In this document: positions 21,521 through 28,375 of the stretch, in pieces
How positions within the stretch are numbered: the first letter of the stretch is position 1
How the letters are laid out: every line of letters begins with the position of its first letter
Source of the DNA: a virus
Reading direction: 5' to 3' (one strand)
Virus record (IMG/VR): IMGVR_UViG_3300025168_000475
Location: 1 to 28,375 of that record
DNA length: 28,375 nt
Position numbers and translations under genes: made by a program
Notes under the pieces: model-generated
Seen by the model: the letters and a program-made list of their open reading frames with translations, nothing else
Databases searched by the model: none
What the model was told of the DNA's origin: nothing

Positions 21521-21949
21521 TTACTGTAACTGACCTACTTTATTCGCTAGTTTAACTAACCTCTCACTTATTTTATTTAAAGCCTTGTGTGTATTTTTCC
21601 AATATGACTGTGAATTAACTTTTAATTCATTTTTTAACTTAACGTTCATCTTAACAAGTCCTTCTAAATGCTGTAAACCATCACGCACCTCTCTCATTGA
21701 ACGACCAATTTTTTGCTTTGGAGTCATTGACTCATCATTTCTGTAGTTGTGATACTTGCCTTCCTTAACTACATCATATCCTGTAGAATTGGTGGAAATT
21801 TTCTTTTTCTTTTTCTTACCTTTAGCAGATTTGCCAGTAAATGCATATGGTGTCTGATAACCTGGCGTAGCAGCAGAAGTGCTAGCCTCACCAAGCTCTT
21901 TTTTGATTAACTCTCTGATAATTTCTTTGAGTTTATCCATTTTAGACAT
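21521..21949 (-). CDS. Basic head-interior protein with leader (142 aa)
   Basis: 142 aa. N-terminal leader MSKMDKLKEIIRELIKKELG ends at LGE21/A22, a good gp21 site. The mature part begins ASTSAATPGYQTPYAFTGK, followed by a Lys-run (GKKKKKK) and a helical C-terminus (LNKISERLVKLANKVGQL). The TPGYQTPxAF motif recurs, as I recall, in marine phage head genes. Position corresponds to gp67/gp68 of T4. The ATG overlaps the preceding stop by 8 nt and has SD GGAG at 7 nt. Confidence 0.72.
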   Translation of the reverse strand: MSKMDKLKEIIRELIKKELGEASTSAATPGYQTPYAFTGKSAKGKKKKKKISTNSTGYDVVKEGKYHNYRNDESMTPKQKIGRSMREVRDGLQHLEGLVKMNVKLKNELKVNSQSYWKNTHKALNKISERLVKLANKVGQLQ

Positions 21950-22796
21950 TCTTTAGCTCCTTAACTAACTCATAATATCTCATAAGGGTAACCACCTGTT
22001 TATCTTCGACTATTCTACCTTTCATTAGCGTATCTGCTTGATTAACAGCTTCATTAAGCTTAATCTTAGTGATTTTATCGTCAACTGTAGGTAGAATTGA
22101 TTGGAGTTTTTTCTTTACCTTTACAGTTTCAGTTTCTATGAATTCTTTAAGAGAATTAGTGTTAGAAATGTTGTTTATGTATTCTTTTAGGAGCTTTTTC
22201 TGTTCACCGCTCAAAGAATTATACTTTTTATTAAATTTTTCGACTAAGATGCCATAAGCAAGCAATCTTAAATCTTTTTCTTGCTTTCTATACCCTTCAA
22301 CAAGCTCTTTCTCTTTTACTTTAGTAGAAATATTCTTTCTTGTGATGTGTTCTACAATGGTAAAACGATTTTGTGTTTTAATAGTTGGTTTGTCGGAATT
22401 GTTATTTTCAAATAATTTATAGATGGAAGCACTTACCTTATAATTTGATATTCTAGCCATAAAAAAATCATTTACTTCGTAATTCTTTTTTATTTCTTTG
22501 ATTAAATTATACTTTTCTCTTCTCAGAGATGCGCTATTCAACTTTTGATGTGCTGTTACTACAGCGTCAACTAAATGATTAGCCTTTGATTCTGATTTAT
22601 AGTTTTCAGTAGTTAATACCTTATACAAATCATACTCTTTTCCTAATTGAGTATTCTTATTAAAAAAAGTTTTTAAAATATTAGCAGCCTCTGCGTTTTT
22701 ATTATTATTTAATACATCTACAGTTATCTGACGTGTTAATAATTCAAACAATATACCTGTGTTTCGTATTTTCGAGTGCTTTGTCTGTGAACTCAT
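21942..22796 (-). CDS. Conserved head-region protein after portal (284 aa, hypothetical)
   Basis: 284 aa from ATG at 22796 with SD GGAG six nt upstream; a TTG seven codons earlier lacks an SD. The N-terminus MSSQTKHSKIRNTGILFELL is followed by helical, Lys-rich sequence throughout (ANHLVDAVVTAHQKLNSASL, YRKQEKDLRLLAYGILVEKF). No leader, TM or catalytic motif. It lies between portal and core genes with its own TATTTAT motif. A role in prohead assembly or portal initiation is guessed from location. Confidence 0.75.
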   Translation of the reverse strand: MSSQTKHSKIRNTGILFELLTRQITVDVLNNNKNAEAANILKTFFNKNTQLGKEYDLYKVLTTENYKSESKANHLVDAVVTAHQKLNSASLRREKYNLIKEIKKNYEVNDFFMARISNYKVSASIYKLFENNNSDKPTIKTQNRFTIVEHITRKNISTKVKEKELVEGYRKQEKDLRLLAYGILVEKFNKKYNSLSGEQKKLLKEYINNISNTNSLKEFIETETVKVKKKLQSILPTVDDKITKIKLNEAVNQADTLMKGRIVEDKQVVTLMRYYELVKELKNV

Positions 22797-22822
22797 ATTA
22801 AACTCCAATTTATACAATTCTT

Positions 22823-22838
22823 CATATATAAATATACG
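22823..22838 (-). promoter_or_regulatory. TATTTAT promoter-like motif between portal and 284-aa gene
   Basis: Sense strand CGTATATTTATATATG, about 27 nt before the ATG at 22796. It would serve the head-interior genes from here to gp21 and beyond. Confidence 0.55.
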
Positions 22839-22843
22839 ATTAA

Positions 22844-24649
22844 TTAATTTTTATCATTATTAAGTGAAGAAACTTCTTCCTTATATTCCTCTTCCACTTC
22901 ATTTGATTCGTATAATAGTGACTTAGCGCCATTACCTAAATGTTTGTATAGACTTTCATAGTGAGCCTTAGCAACACCACCAAAAGCCATCTTTTTATCA
23001 TGTGCTCCTAACGGATCTCTTCCTCTCGCACCGCTATCCTTACCATACTTATTAGCTTCTTTAGGACGACCAGCACCTTCAAATCCACCTTCCGGCGCAC
23101 CACCATTATTATCTAACTCATGACCTGTTCTACCGGCAGCCATATCCGATGGAGTGCCTGTCGCTTCACCACTTTTAGCAGGATCGTTACCTTCTGCCTC
23201 TATTTGTGAACGCCTAAACTTAGTTTTATAGTCAAAAATAATCTGCTCATCATTTTTCTTAATATCTTCATCAGAAAAACTGAATATATTTTTGTAAATC
23301 CATTCGGAAGATACCAATCCATCTTGTAACATAGATGAAGCAAGAGATGTTTTACTACTCCATAATTCTACTTTCTCTTGTTCATATATCGTAGATGGAT
23401 TTGTTAAACCTAAATCAAAATTTACCAGCTCTTGATCTCTAAATCCCTGTGCATATAGATGAACTACAGCAATCTTTGTTAATTCACTAACAACTATTCT
23501 CTGTATTCTTTCGATTGTTCTAGCAAACCTAACATCTTCAGCGGCTAATGTAGCTTTAGAACCTAATCCTTCCTCATATCCTAAGAAAGCCTTTGGCACC
23601 CTTAAAGATGCAAGTAATCTATTCTTTAGATATTCAATATCATCAACAGCCTCATAGGTTAAGCCAGCCATATTTTCAATATTAGTCCCACTATCTCCAC
23701 CACGAACTGGCAAAAAGAAATCCTCTGTTAAGTTCTGTATATTGTATCTAAGGTTATAGTCACCTGTTTTTTCATCGATAACAGGAGCCTTCTTCATCTT
23801 ATTTATTACCTGTTGCATGTAATTGTCAACTTCTGCTGGTGGGATGTTTCCAATGTCCAACTTAAATACTCTCTTTTCAGGAGCTCTCATAATCCTATGA
23901 ATCAACATAGCATCTTCCATAAGAGTTAATTGTTTCCAAACCTTTCTTCCAGCTTCTAACATAGAACGACCATAAGGAACATAGTTAGAATCTGATAATA
24001 AACGAAAATGTGCAACTTCGTAGTTTTCAAGTGTTTGAGCTTCTTGCTTTTGCATTGAATGTCTTGCACTATCTCCCTGAGGAGTTAGCATAAACTGAAC
24101 CATCTGTGGATTTTTTATATCATGCCCTTCCAATCTAGCCACATCATATGCAGATATCGGAGTCACATTTGTAACACCATACTTATCAGAAACCTCTAGC
24201 TGTAAAAAGAAATCTCCGTATTTGGTCATATTACGAATCCAAGGCCATAGATTAAATTCTATATTTAGAACATCGTAGAATAAGTTGTGCAATACATCGT
24301 AAACCTGAGCATTATCTGTTTTTATATCTAATACCTTACCATACTCATTTTTCATTGTTGATTCATCGGAGTAGATATCCAAAGCAGAAGCAACTATTGA
24401 ATCAGAATCCATTGATTCATAGTCTTTGAATAATCCTAATCGTAATTGCTGAGCATATAATTGATCGCTGTAACCACCTTGCATCATATTTGAATATAAT
24501 TTTTGATATCTATCAACCAAATTAGTTTGAGTATTTGATTGTAGTTGTCCTGTATCAACTATTTTTAGTTTTTTACCGCCGATATTTCTTACTATTGTAT
24601 TAGTAGAAAATAATCGTTTTAGTCTTGAAAATATGTCTTTGTCAGCCAT
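22844..24649 (-). CDS. 20: Portal protein gp20
   Basis: 601 aa (T4 gp20 is 524). The typical pattern is present: DKDIFSRLKRLF start, RYQKLYSNMMQGGYSDQLYA, YESMDSDSIVASALDIYSDE, then the stem region PYGRSMLEAGRKVWKQLTLM and EDAMLIHRIMRAPEKRVFKL, and LRVPKAFLGYEEGLGSKATL. The last 100 residues are Gly/Glu-rich and disordered-looking. The dodecameric portal starts prohead assembly and is the DNA channel and terminase dock. It follows gp17 by 10 nt, with SD AAGGA. Confidence 0.95.
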   Translation of the reverse strand: MADKDIFSRLKRLFSTNTIVRNIGGKKLKIVDTGQLQSNTQTNLVDRYQKLYSNMMQGGYSDQLYAQQLRLGLFKDYESMDSDSIVASALDIYSDESTMKNEYGKVLDIKTDNAQVYDVLHNLFYDVLNIEFNLWPWIRNMTKYGDFFLQLEVSDKYGVTNVTPISAYDVARLEGHDIKNPQMVQFMLTPQGDSARHSMQKQEAQTLENYEVAHFRLLSDSNYVPYGRSMLEAGRKVWKQLTLMEDAMLIHRIMRAPEKRVFKLDIGNIPPAEVDNYMQQVINKMKKAPVIDEKTGDYNLRYNIQNLTEDFFLPVRGGDSGTNIENMAGLTYEAVDDIEYLKNRLLASLRVPKAFLGYEEGLGSKATLAAEDVRFARTIERIQRIVVSELTKIAVVHLYAQGFRDQELVNFDLGLTNPSTIYEQEKVELWSSKTSLASSMLQDGLVSSEWIYKNIFSFSDEDIKKNDEQIIFDYKTKFRRSQIEAEGNDPAKSGEATGTPSDMAAGRTGHELDNNGGAPEGGFEGAGRPKEANKYGKDSGARGRDPLGAHDKKMAFGGVAKAHYESLYKHLGNGAKSLLYESNEVEEEYKEEVSSLNNDKN

Positions 24650-24659
24650 AATATTATCC

Positions 24660-26237
24660 TTATTTAATTAACCAATCTAAGTTTTCTTTTTCACCATTGG
24701 GTCCTATTTCCATTTCCCAACTATTAGTTTCAGTTGATGGTTTTGACGGCATCATCTGAGAAGAAACACCGCTTAAAGTTCTCCTCTGTAAATCTATTCC
24801 TTCATTTCTAAGTCTTAATGCTGTATCTCTAATCCAAAGGGTTAGAGCAAAGCTCATCACCAAGTCATCATTGTAGCCCTGCATAGCTTCTGCTTTATTG
24901 TTGTTATATATAAATACAAAAAGCTCTTCTATTAATCTGTAAGAACGAACAATTACTGTCTTTTCTCTAAAATATTCTTCTAACTTAGCAATAACCAATG
25001 GTCTAGTTTTAGATGTCATACTAAATCCAGCTACCATATTTCTATCTTGACTTCTGTATCGATTATTCATCTGATGTTCTGTGTCAACATATTTTAGATC
25101 TTTACTCATATAAAATAAATTCTCATAACCTCTATCAATACATTGTTGTAGTGTAGCCCAACCTATGTTATTATTCTCAACCACTAGTAAAGCATTGTTA
25201 TATTCTGTTGCAGCGTTCACTAATAGGTTACCAAAATCTTTAGTTGATATCTTACCTTTATACTCTGCGACTTGTTCCATTGTTTCTACATCCATAATGT
25301 GAAATGCAGAATAATCAGAACCATCTCCTCTACTAACATCAGCGCATAGTATATAATCTTTTGTATAGTTTGCTGGCTGCCATACCCAAAAGTTACTATC
25401 TATTCCTCTTTTTTCCAATGGATCTTGCGCATGGACTTGTTTATATTCTTCCAATATAACACCATCAACAACAGTTTGTCCAGAAGTTAGAAAGTCACAA
25501 TCACATTCTTGAGCAGCTAATGAAGGACCTAACAATCTATCTTGTTCAGCTCTCCACTCGTCATCTCTTTCGGGATGTAAATTCCAATGAAGTTTAATTG
25601 TATTCCAATCATTTGAACCATCTTCAGCACCAACCCAAGTCTTATGAAACCAATTACCAATACCATTTGGCGTAGAAAGTGCAATACATTGTCCACCAGT
25701 AGATAGTGTCTGTGAAGCAGCTGCCCATATCGGTTCAATCTTATCAATGAAAGCAGCCTCATCTAATATCAAAAGAGACAAAGCCTCAGAACGACCACTA
25801 TCCTCACCGCTTGAAACAGCTTTTACTTGTGAACCATTACTATACCTCAAAGATAGTTTATTATCTTCCGTGCATTTTTGTTTCAACCAGCTTGGTAAAT
25901 TAGCGTGCATCACTCTTACTTTTGTAACTAAGTTCTTAGCAGTATCCTGCTTAGTAGCAATCACCAATATGTTTTTATCTTGATGAAAAGTCATCATCCA
26001 CAATGAATATCCAGCTGTTAATGTTGATAATCCTAATTGTCTAGCTTTTAGTATTACATTAAATCTATGTTCTTCAAAAGTATTTAGTGATTCTTCTTGA
26101 AATGGCCAAAGATGAAACGGCACTTTACCTTTAATCGGATGTTGGACAACACAATACTTTTTTAAAAAGTATATAGGGTCCTTAGCACACTTAACGTATT
26201 CTTTTTTTATGACATCTTTTAAAGGGGCTGGTTTCAT
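24660..26237 (-). CDS. 17: Large terminase subunit gp17
   Basis: 525 aa from ATG at 26237 (MKPAPLKDVIKKEYVK), which shares one base with the upstream stop and has SD AGGAAAG. ATPase motifs: Walker A-like KARQLGLST at 64-72, Walker B LLILDEAAF at 155-163, motif III ALSTPNG at about 186. Nuclease (RNase H-like): D300 in ILCADVSRGDGSD, E354 in LLVVENNNIG, D457/D458 in YNDDLVMSF. It packages DNA through the portal and cuts concatemers. A frame extends 12 codons further upstream but overlaps the previous gene by 37 nt. No gp16-like small terminase gene is evident directly upstream. Confidence 0.96.
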   Translation of the reverse strand: MKPAPLKDVIKKEYVKCAKDPIYFLKKYCVVQHPIKGKVPFHLWPFQEESLNTFEEHRFNVILKARQLGLSTLTAGYSLWMMTFHQDKNILVIATKQDTAKNLVTKVRVMHANLPSWLKQKCTEDNKLSLRYSNGSQVKAVSSGEDSGRSEALSLLILDEAAFIDKIEPIWAAASQTLSTGGQCIALSTPNGIGNWFHKTWVGAEDGSNDWNTIKLHWNLHPERDDEWRAEQDRLLGPSLAAQECDCDFLTSGQTVVDGVILEEYKQVHAQDPLEKRGIDSNFWVWQPANYTKDYILCADVSRGDGSDYSAFHIMDVETMEQVAEYKGKISTKDFGNLLVNAATEYNNALLVVENNNIGWATLQQCIDRGYENLFYMSKDLKYVDTEHQMNNRYRSQDRNMVAGFSMTSKTRPLVIAKLEEYFREKTVIVRSYRLIEELFVFIYNNNKAEAMQGYNDDLVMSFALTLWIRDTALRLRNEGIDLQRRTLSGVSSQMMPSKPSTETNSWEMEIGPNGEKENLDWLIK

Positions 26238-26635
26238 TATATCTTTCCTATGATAAATCCTATTCCCATCCACAGATATTGATTTTCATACCATTTAGGT
26301 TCAAGAGCTTTTATTATTTTAACATTAGCTTCATCACGTGACTTTAACAATTTAATTTGTCTACTTTTAGCAGCAGATAAAACAGCTTCTATTTTAGCAC
26401 CCTCTTCTATTTCTAGTATTAAATCTTCACTATCAGAAATAACAACTTTCTGAGACTCTATTAATGCATCAGCTTTACTTAACTTATCTTCCCATTGAGC
26501 ATCACGAGCTTTTAACATTTCTAAAGCTTCATCGTAAGTAAATGTCTTTGGTATTTTACCATCTTTCTTTATGTCTTGCCCATCTACCATTGATAGAGCA
26601 AAATAGAATATTAAAAAATACTTTAATACTTTCAT
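26237..26635 (-). CDS. Exported coiled-coil protein with C-terminal TM (132 aa)
   Basis: 132 aa from ATG at 26635. SD AGAGGA is 7 nt upstream; an ATG three codons earlier abuts the SD and is less likely. The N-terminus MKVLKYFLIFYFALSMVDG is a signal-peptide-like segment without a lipobox cysteine. The middle is coiled-coil (QWEDKLSKADALIESQKVV), and the last 16 residues are a TM helix (YLWMGIGFIIGKI). Such topology suggests a periplasmic coiled coil tied to the inner membrane, possibly in lysis. It is not a standard u-spanin, which would be a lipoprotein. Sitting directly upstream of gp17 it occupies the gp16 position. Confidence 0.7.
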   Translation of the reverse strand: MKVLKYFLIFYFALSMVDGQDIKKDGKIPKTFTYDEALEMLKARDAQWEDKLSKADALIESQKVVISDSEDLILEIEEGAKIEAVLSAAKSRQIKLLKSRDEANVKIIKALEPKWYENQYLWMGIGFIIGKI

Positions 26636-26636
26636 A

Positions 26637-26900
26637 TTATCCATTCCTCTTCAAGACATATACAGTTCCTAAAGTAGCTGCTGAGCTAGAAACTTGTGCA
26701 ATAGCTAACTCGTGAACTATTCCCACTGTTAAATCCTTTGCAACAAGAGTTCCACCATCTCTCAAAGTTATAGTCTGATCTAATTGTGCGCCACTACCAC
26801 TTACTATCACACCATCCCATACACCACTTCCGCTTGAAAAATCTGCAAGACCTCCGTTTACTTTTCTAATACTTGTAAAGCGACCATTTGGCTCTGCCAT
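26637..26900 (-). CDS. Small beta-rich structural protein (87 aa, hypothetical)
   Basis: 87 aa, MAEPNGRFTSIRKVNGGLAD. Gly/Ser/Thr/Val-rich and likely all-beta (GVIVSGSGAQLDQTITLRDG, LGTVYVLKRNG). No cysteine, TM or motif. SD GGGAG before the ATG. The pattern looks like a small decoration or spike-type protein, but it is unplaced. Confidence 0.68.
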   Translation of the reverse strand: MAEPNGRFTSIRKVNGGLADFSSGSGVWDGVIVSGSGAQLDQTITLRDGGTLVAKDLTVGIVHELAIAQVSSSAATLGTVYVLKRNG

Positions 26901-26911
26901 TTTATTTCTCC

Positions 26912-27220
26912 CTATTTGTTAGCAAATTTCTTCAAAAAATCTTCAGCTGATTCAACCTCATCATTGTCGTAAGCTTCCTGCATTTTTTGAGTTTTCTTTT
27001 TGCTATTGGTTAATTTTCTTTTTAAATTTCCAATTTCCTTTTTAGAAACTTTCTTTTCTTTTTCTAATTTTTTAATTTCTTTTTCTACTTTTACTTCTTC
27101 TTTTTTATTTTCTTTAATAACCTTTTCAAGCTCTTTTATCTCTTTACTCTTAACAGCTTTAGCTGCAAAAAGACCACCGACAATACCAAAAAAGCCAAGC
27201 ACTAATTTCCATATTTTCAT
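26912..27220 (-). CDS. N-terminally anchored Lys/Glu coiled-coil protein (102 aa)
   Basis: 102 aa. One N-terminal TM segment (MKIWKLVLGFFGIVGGLFAA) is followed by about 60 residues of nearly pure Lys/Glu coiled coil and an acidic end. The topology is like an inner-membrane spanin or other small anchored coiled coil; no partner lipoprotein is visible. The ATG shares a base with the upstream stop (TAATG), SD GGAG. Low complexity makes family assignment impossible by eye. Confidence 0.68.
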   Translation of the reverse strand: MKIWKLVLGFFGIVGGLFAAKAVKSKEIKELEKVIKENKKEEVKVEKEIKKLEKEKKVSKKEIGNLKRKLTNSKKKTQKMQEAYDNDEVESAEDFLKKFANK

Positions 27221-27747
27221 TATGATTTCTCCAGTTTATTTAAAGTCTTTGTGTATTCTTCTAATGCCTCTTCAGCCATAGTATTCAATTGAGTCATATC
27301 ACCGCCCCATTTTTCTTTTTGCAATTCCGGATGATTTACGCCAACATTGTTAAAAAATTCTGGAGCTTTCATATCTCTCCATTCTTCAATTGCCTGTATT
27401 TGATCTTTAAGAAAAGATATTTTGTTTTGTTTAATCTTTTCATTAGCCCATTCTTCGTATTCACCGCTTATTCTAAGTTTATTTTCAATTTGGAGTTGAC
27501 AATTAAAACAATGCCCCATCATGCTCCAAAACTTATTATCTAATCTTTTCTTCATCACCTTATCACATTCAGGACAGAACATTGGCATCCTAGCTTCTTT
27601 CATCGCCTCTGAAAGCCTACTTACTTTGTCACCGCTCTTCTCTTTCTTTCCTTTATAACCAACCATTACTCTTTTTTCTGGCTCTCTACCGGCTAATAAG
27701 TCACCTAATGCTTTATTTTGTCTTTCTGTTTCTTTACTATACCCCAT
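27220..27747 (-). CDS. Zinc-ribbon protein (175 aa, conserved, unknown function)
   Basis: 175 aa. C58/C61 and C80/C83 form a zinc ribbon in MPMFCPECDKVMKKRLDNKF and WSMMGHCFNCQLQIENKL. The C-terminal half is helical (QIQAIEEWRDMKAPEFFNNV). I recall this zinc-ribbon pattern from marine T4-like phages beside packaging genes. The role is unknown; nucleic acid or protein binding is likely from the ribbon. SD GAGG before the ATG, 2 nt after the stop of the gene upstream. Confidence 0.75.
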   Translation of the reverse strand: MGYSKETERQNKALGDLLAGREPEKRVMVGYKGKKEKSGDKVSRLSEAMKEARMPMFCPECDKVMKKRLDNKFWSMMGHCFNCQLQIENKLRISGEYEEWANEKIKQNKISFLKDQIQAIEEWRDMKAPEFFNNVGVNHPELQKEKWGGDMTQLNTMAEEALEEYTKTLNKLEKS

Positions 27748-27749
27748 AC

Positions 27750-28375
27750 TTACCTCGTAAACTTTAATATTCCTAATATCTGATTAACAGGTGCAAATGC
27801 GCCTGTGTATTTGTAAACCTTTCCTTTGAACACAAAAGTAATACCTTCGCTCGGAACGATAGCTTTAAATCCACCTAATGCTTGTAATCTATCTAATTGA
27901 GTTTTTAGTAACCCCATTTGTTTTGGATCTTTTGCATTCTTTATTTGTTTAATTGCTGTATTCAAATCCTTTTTCATTTTTTGAACAGCCTTATCAGGAT
28001 TAGCAGCAATAAAATCTTTCATATTCTTTAACACTTCAGCGCCCAGCTCAAAGAAAAGAACTTCCCAATCTCTAATGTGTTTTTTCTGTAGCTTAGCATG
28101 ATCCATTTTATCTGTTGATAGAACCCAATCTAAAAACTTTGGATAATCCTTTAAGTCTTTTTTAATCTGTGGAATCTTATATGATTTATCAAAGAAAGCC
28201 CACCTTTTCAAAAGACCAGCCATAACATTATTTGTTACATTAGGATTATCTGTTTGTTTTCCACCATTAAATATATACTCATACCAATATGCCTGATGAT
28301 AATCTGATAATGTGTCTGTATCTTTTAAATCAAATTCTTTTTTTAATTTGTTTAACTTACCTAAAAAGTAACTTT
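27750..28375 (-). CDS. DUF6267-like protein, 5' part beyond right edge
   Basis: The frame is open from the right edge to the stop at 27750, giving 207 visible residues. An ATG at 28223 is in frame, but it lacks an SD. The 50 codons before it (YHQAYWYEYIFNGGKQTDNP, then NVTNNVMAGLLKRWAFFDK) read as normal protein, so the true start is outside the window. Recognisable parts are YPKFLDWVLSTDKMDHAKLQ, WEVLFFELGAEVLKNMKDFI and a terminal VPSEGITFVFKGKVYKYTGA-FAPVNQILG block, which I associate with the phage family DUF6267. Function unknown. Confidence 0.75.
   Translation of the reverse strand, partial: SYFLGKLNKLKKEFDLKDTDTLSDYHQAYWYEYIFNGGKQTDNPNVTNNVMAGLLKRWAFFDKSYKIPQIKKDLKDYPKFLDWVLSTDKMDHAKLQKKHIRDWEVLFFELGAEVLKNMKDFIAANPDKAVQKMKKDLNTAIKQIKNAKDPKQMGLLKTQLDRLQALGGFKAIVPSEGITFVFKGKVYKYTGAFAPVNQILGILKFTR

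Noticed and set aside
26238-26273. Upstream extension of the terminase start
   Set aside because: It overlaps the previous gene by 37 nt, and the ATG at 26237 has a proper SD and TAATG coupling.
26237-26635. u-spanin call for the 132-aa protein
   Set aside because: It has signal peptide and C-terminal TM but no lipobox cysteine.
1-28375. tRNA genes, CRISPR arrays, insertion sequences or integration sites
   Set aside because: No cloverleaf-like sequence, spaced repeats, transposase or terminal inverted repeats were seen; gaps are short and contain only promoter or terminator-like elements.

Overview
The window is a continuous piece of the late (virion structure) gene cluster of a T4-like, contractile-tailed phage. 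Every gene I can support lies on the minus strand, so transcription runs from high to low coordinates. The DNA is AT-rich, genes are packed with 1-8 nt overlaps (often TAATG), and almost all have clear Shine-Dalgarno sequences, which points to a low-GC host that uses SD initiation. The mix of T4 core genes with a phage-encoded ribosomal protein bS21, a DUF3008 protein and several small conserved genes resembles marine T4-like phages (pelagiphage/cyanophage relatives). The host itself cannot be read from the sequence.

Layout in transcription order. (1) 28375-26237: four small genes (a 5'-cut DUF6267-like protein, a zinc-ribbon protein, an N-terminally anchored coiled-coil protein, a small beta-rich protein), then a signal-peptide/coiled-coil/C-terminal-TM protein. 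(2) 26237-22844: large terminase gp17 and portal gp20. (3) 22796-17175: seven head-interior genes around the prohead protease gp21, then bS21. (4) 17051-14344: scaffold gp22 and major capsid gp23, ended by a strong hairpin terminator. (5) 14234-9918: neck genes gp13 and gp14, a gp15-like sheath-stabiliser fused to a fibre-like half, and a second fibre-like protein sharing its C-terminal domain. (6) 9868-5172: a small zinc-finger/NUMOD3-like gene, a coiled-coil gene, sheath gp18, a 181-aa protein with its own promoter motif and terminator, and tube gp19. (7) 5161-1: a two-TM protein, a gp26-like baseplate/tail-chaperone gene with an apparent +1-frame extension, a 56-aa protein, the tape measure protein, and a large structural gene running off the left edge.

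Four things stand out. First, an open frame after gp26 (about 74 codons, no usable start) looks like a programmed +1 frameshift product directly upstream of the tape measure. Second, the head-interior genes share short amphipathic N-termini ending in [I/L/V]-x-E, like T4 capsid-targeting sequences cut by gp21. One of them looks like a polyprotein, and another has an internal start with its own SD and leader. Third, ten intergenic gaps each carry one sense-strand TATTTAT motif, placed right after terminators at several junctions. This is the reverse complement of the T4 late box, so it may be a divergent late promoter. Fourth, a gp15-fibre fusion and its neighbour share a duplicated C-terminal domain. 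There is no tRNA, CRISPR array or insertion sequence, and no gene-free stretch over 300 bases once the missed reading frames are placed.
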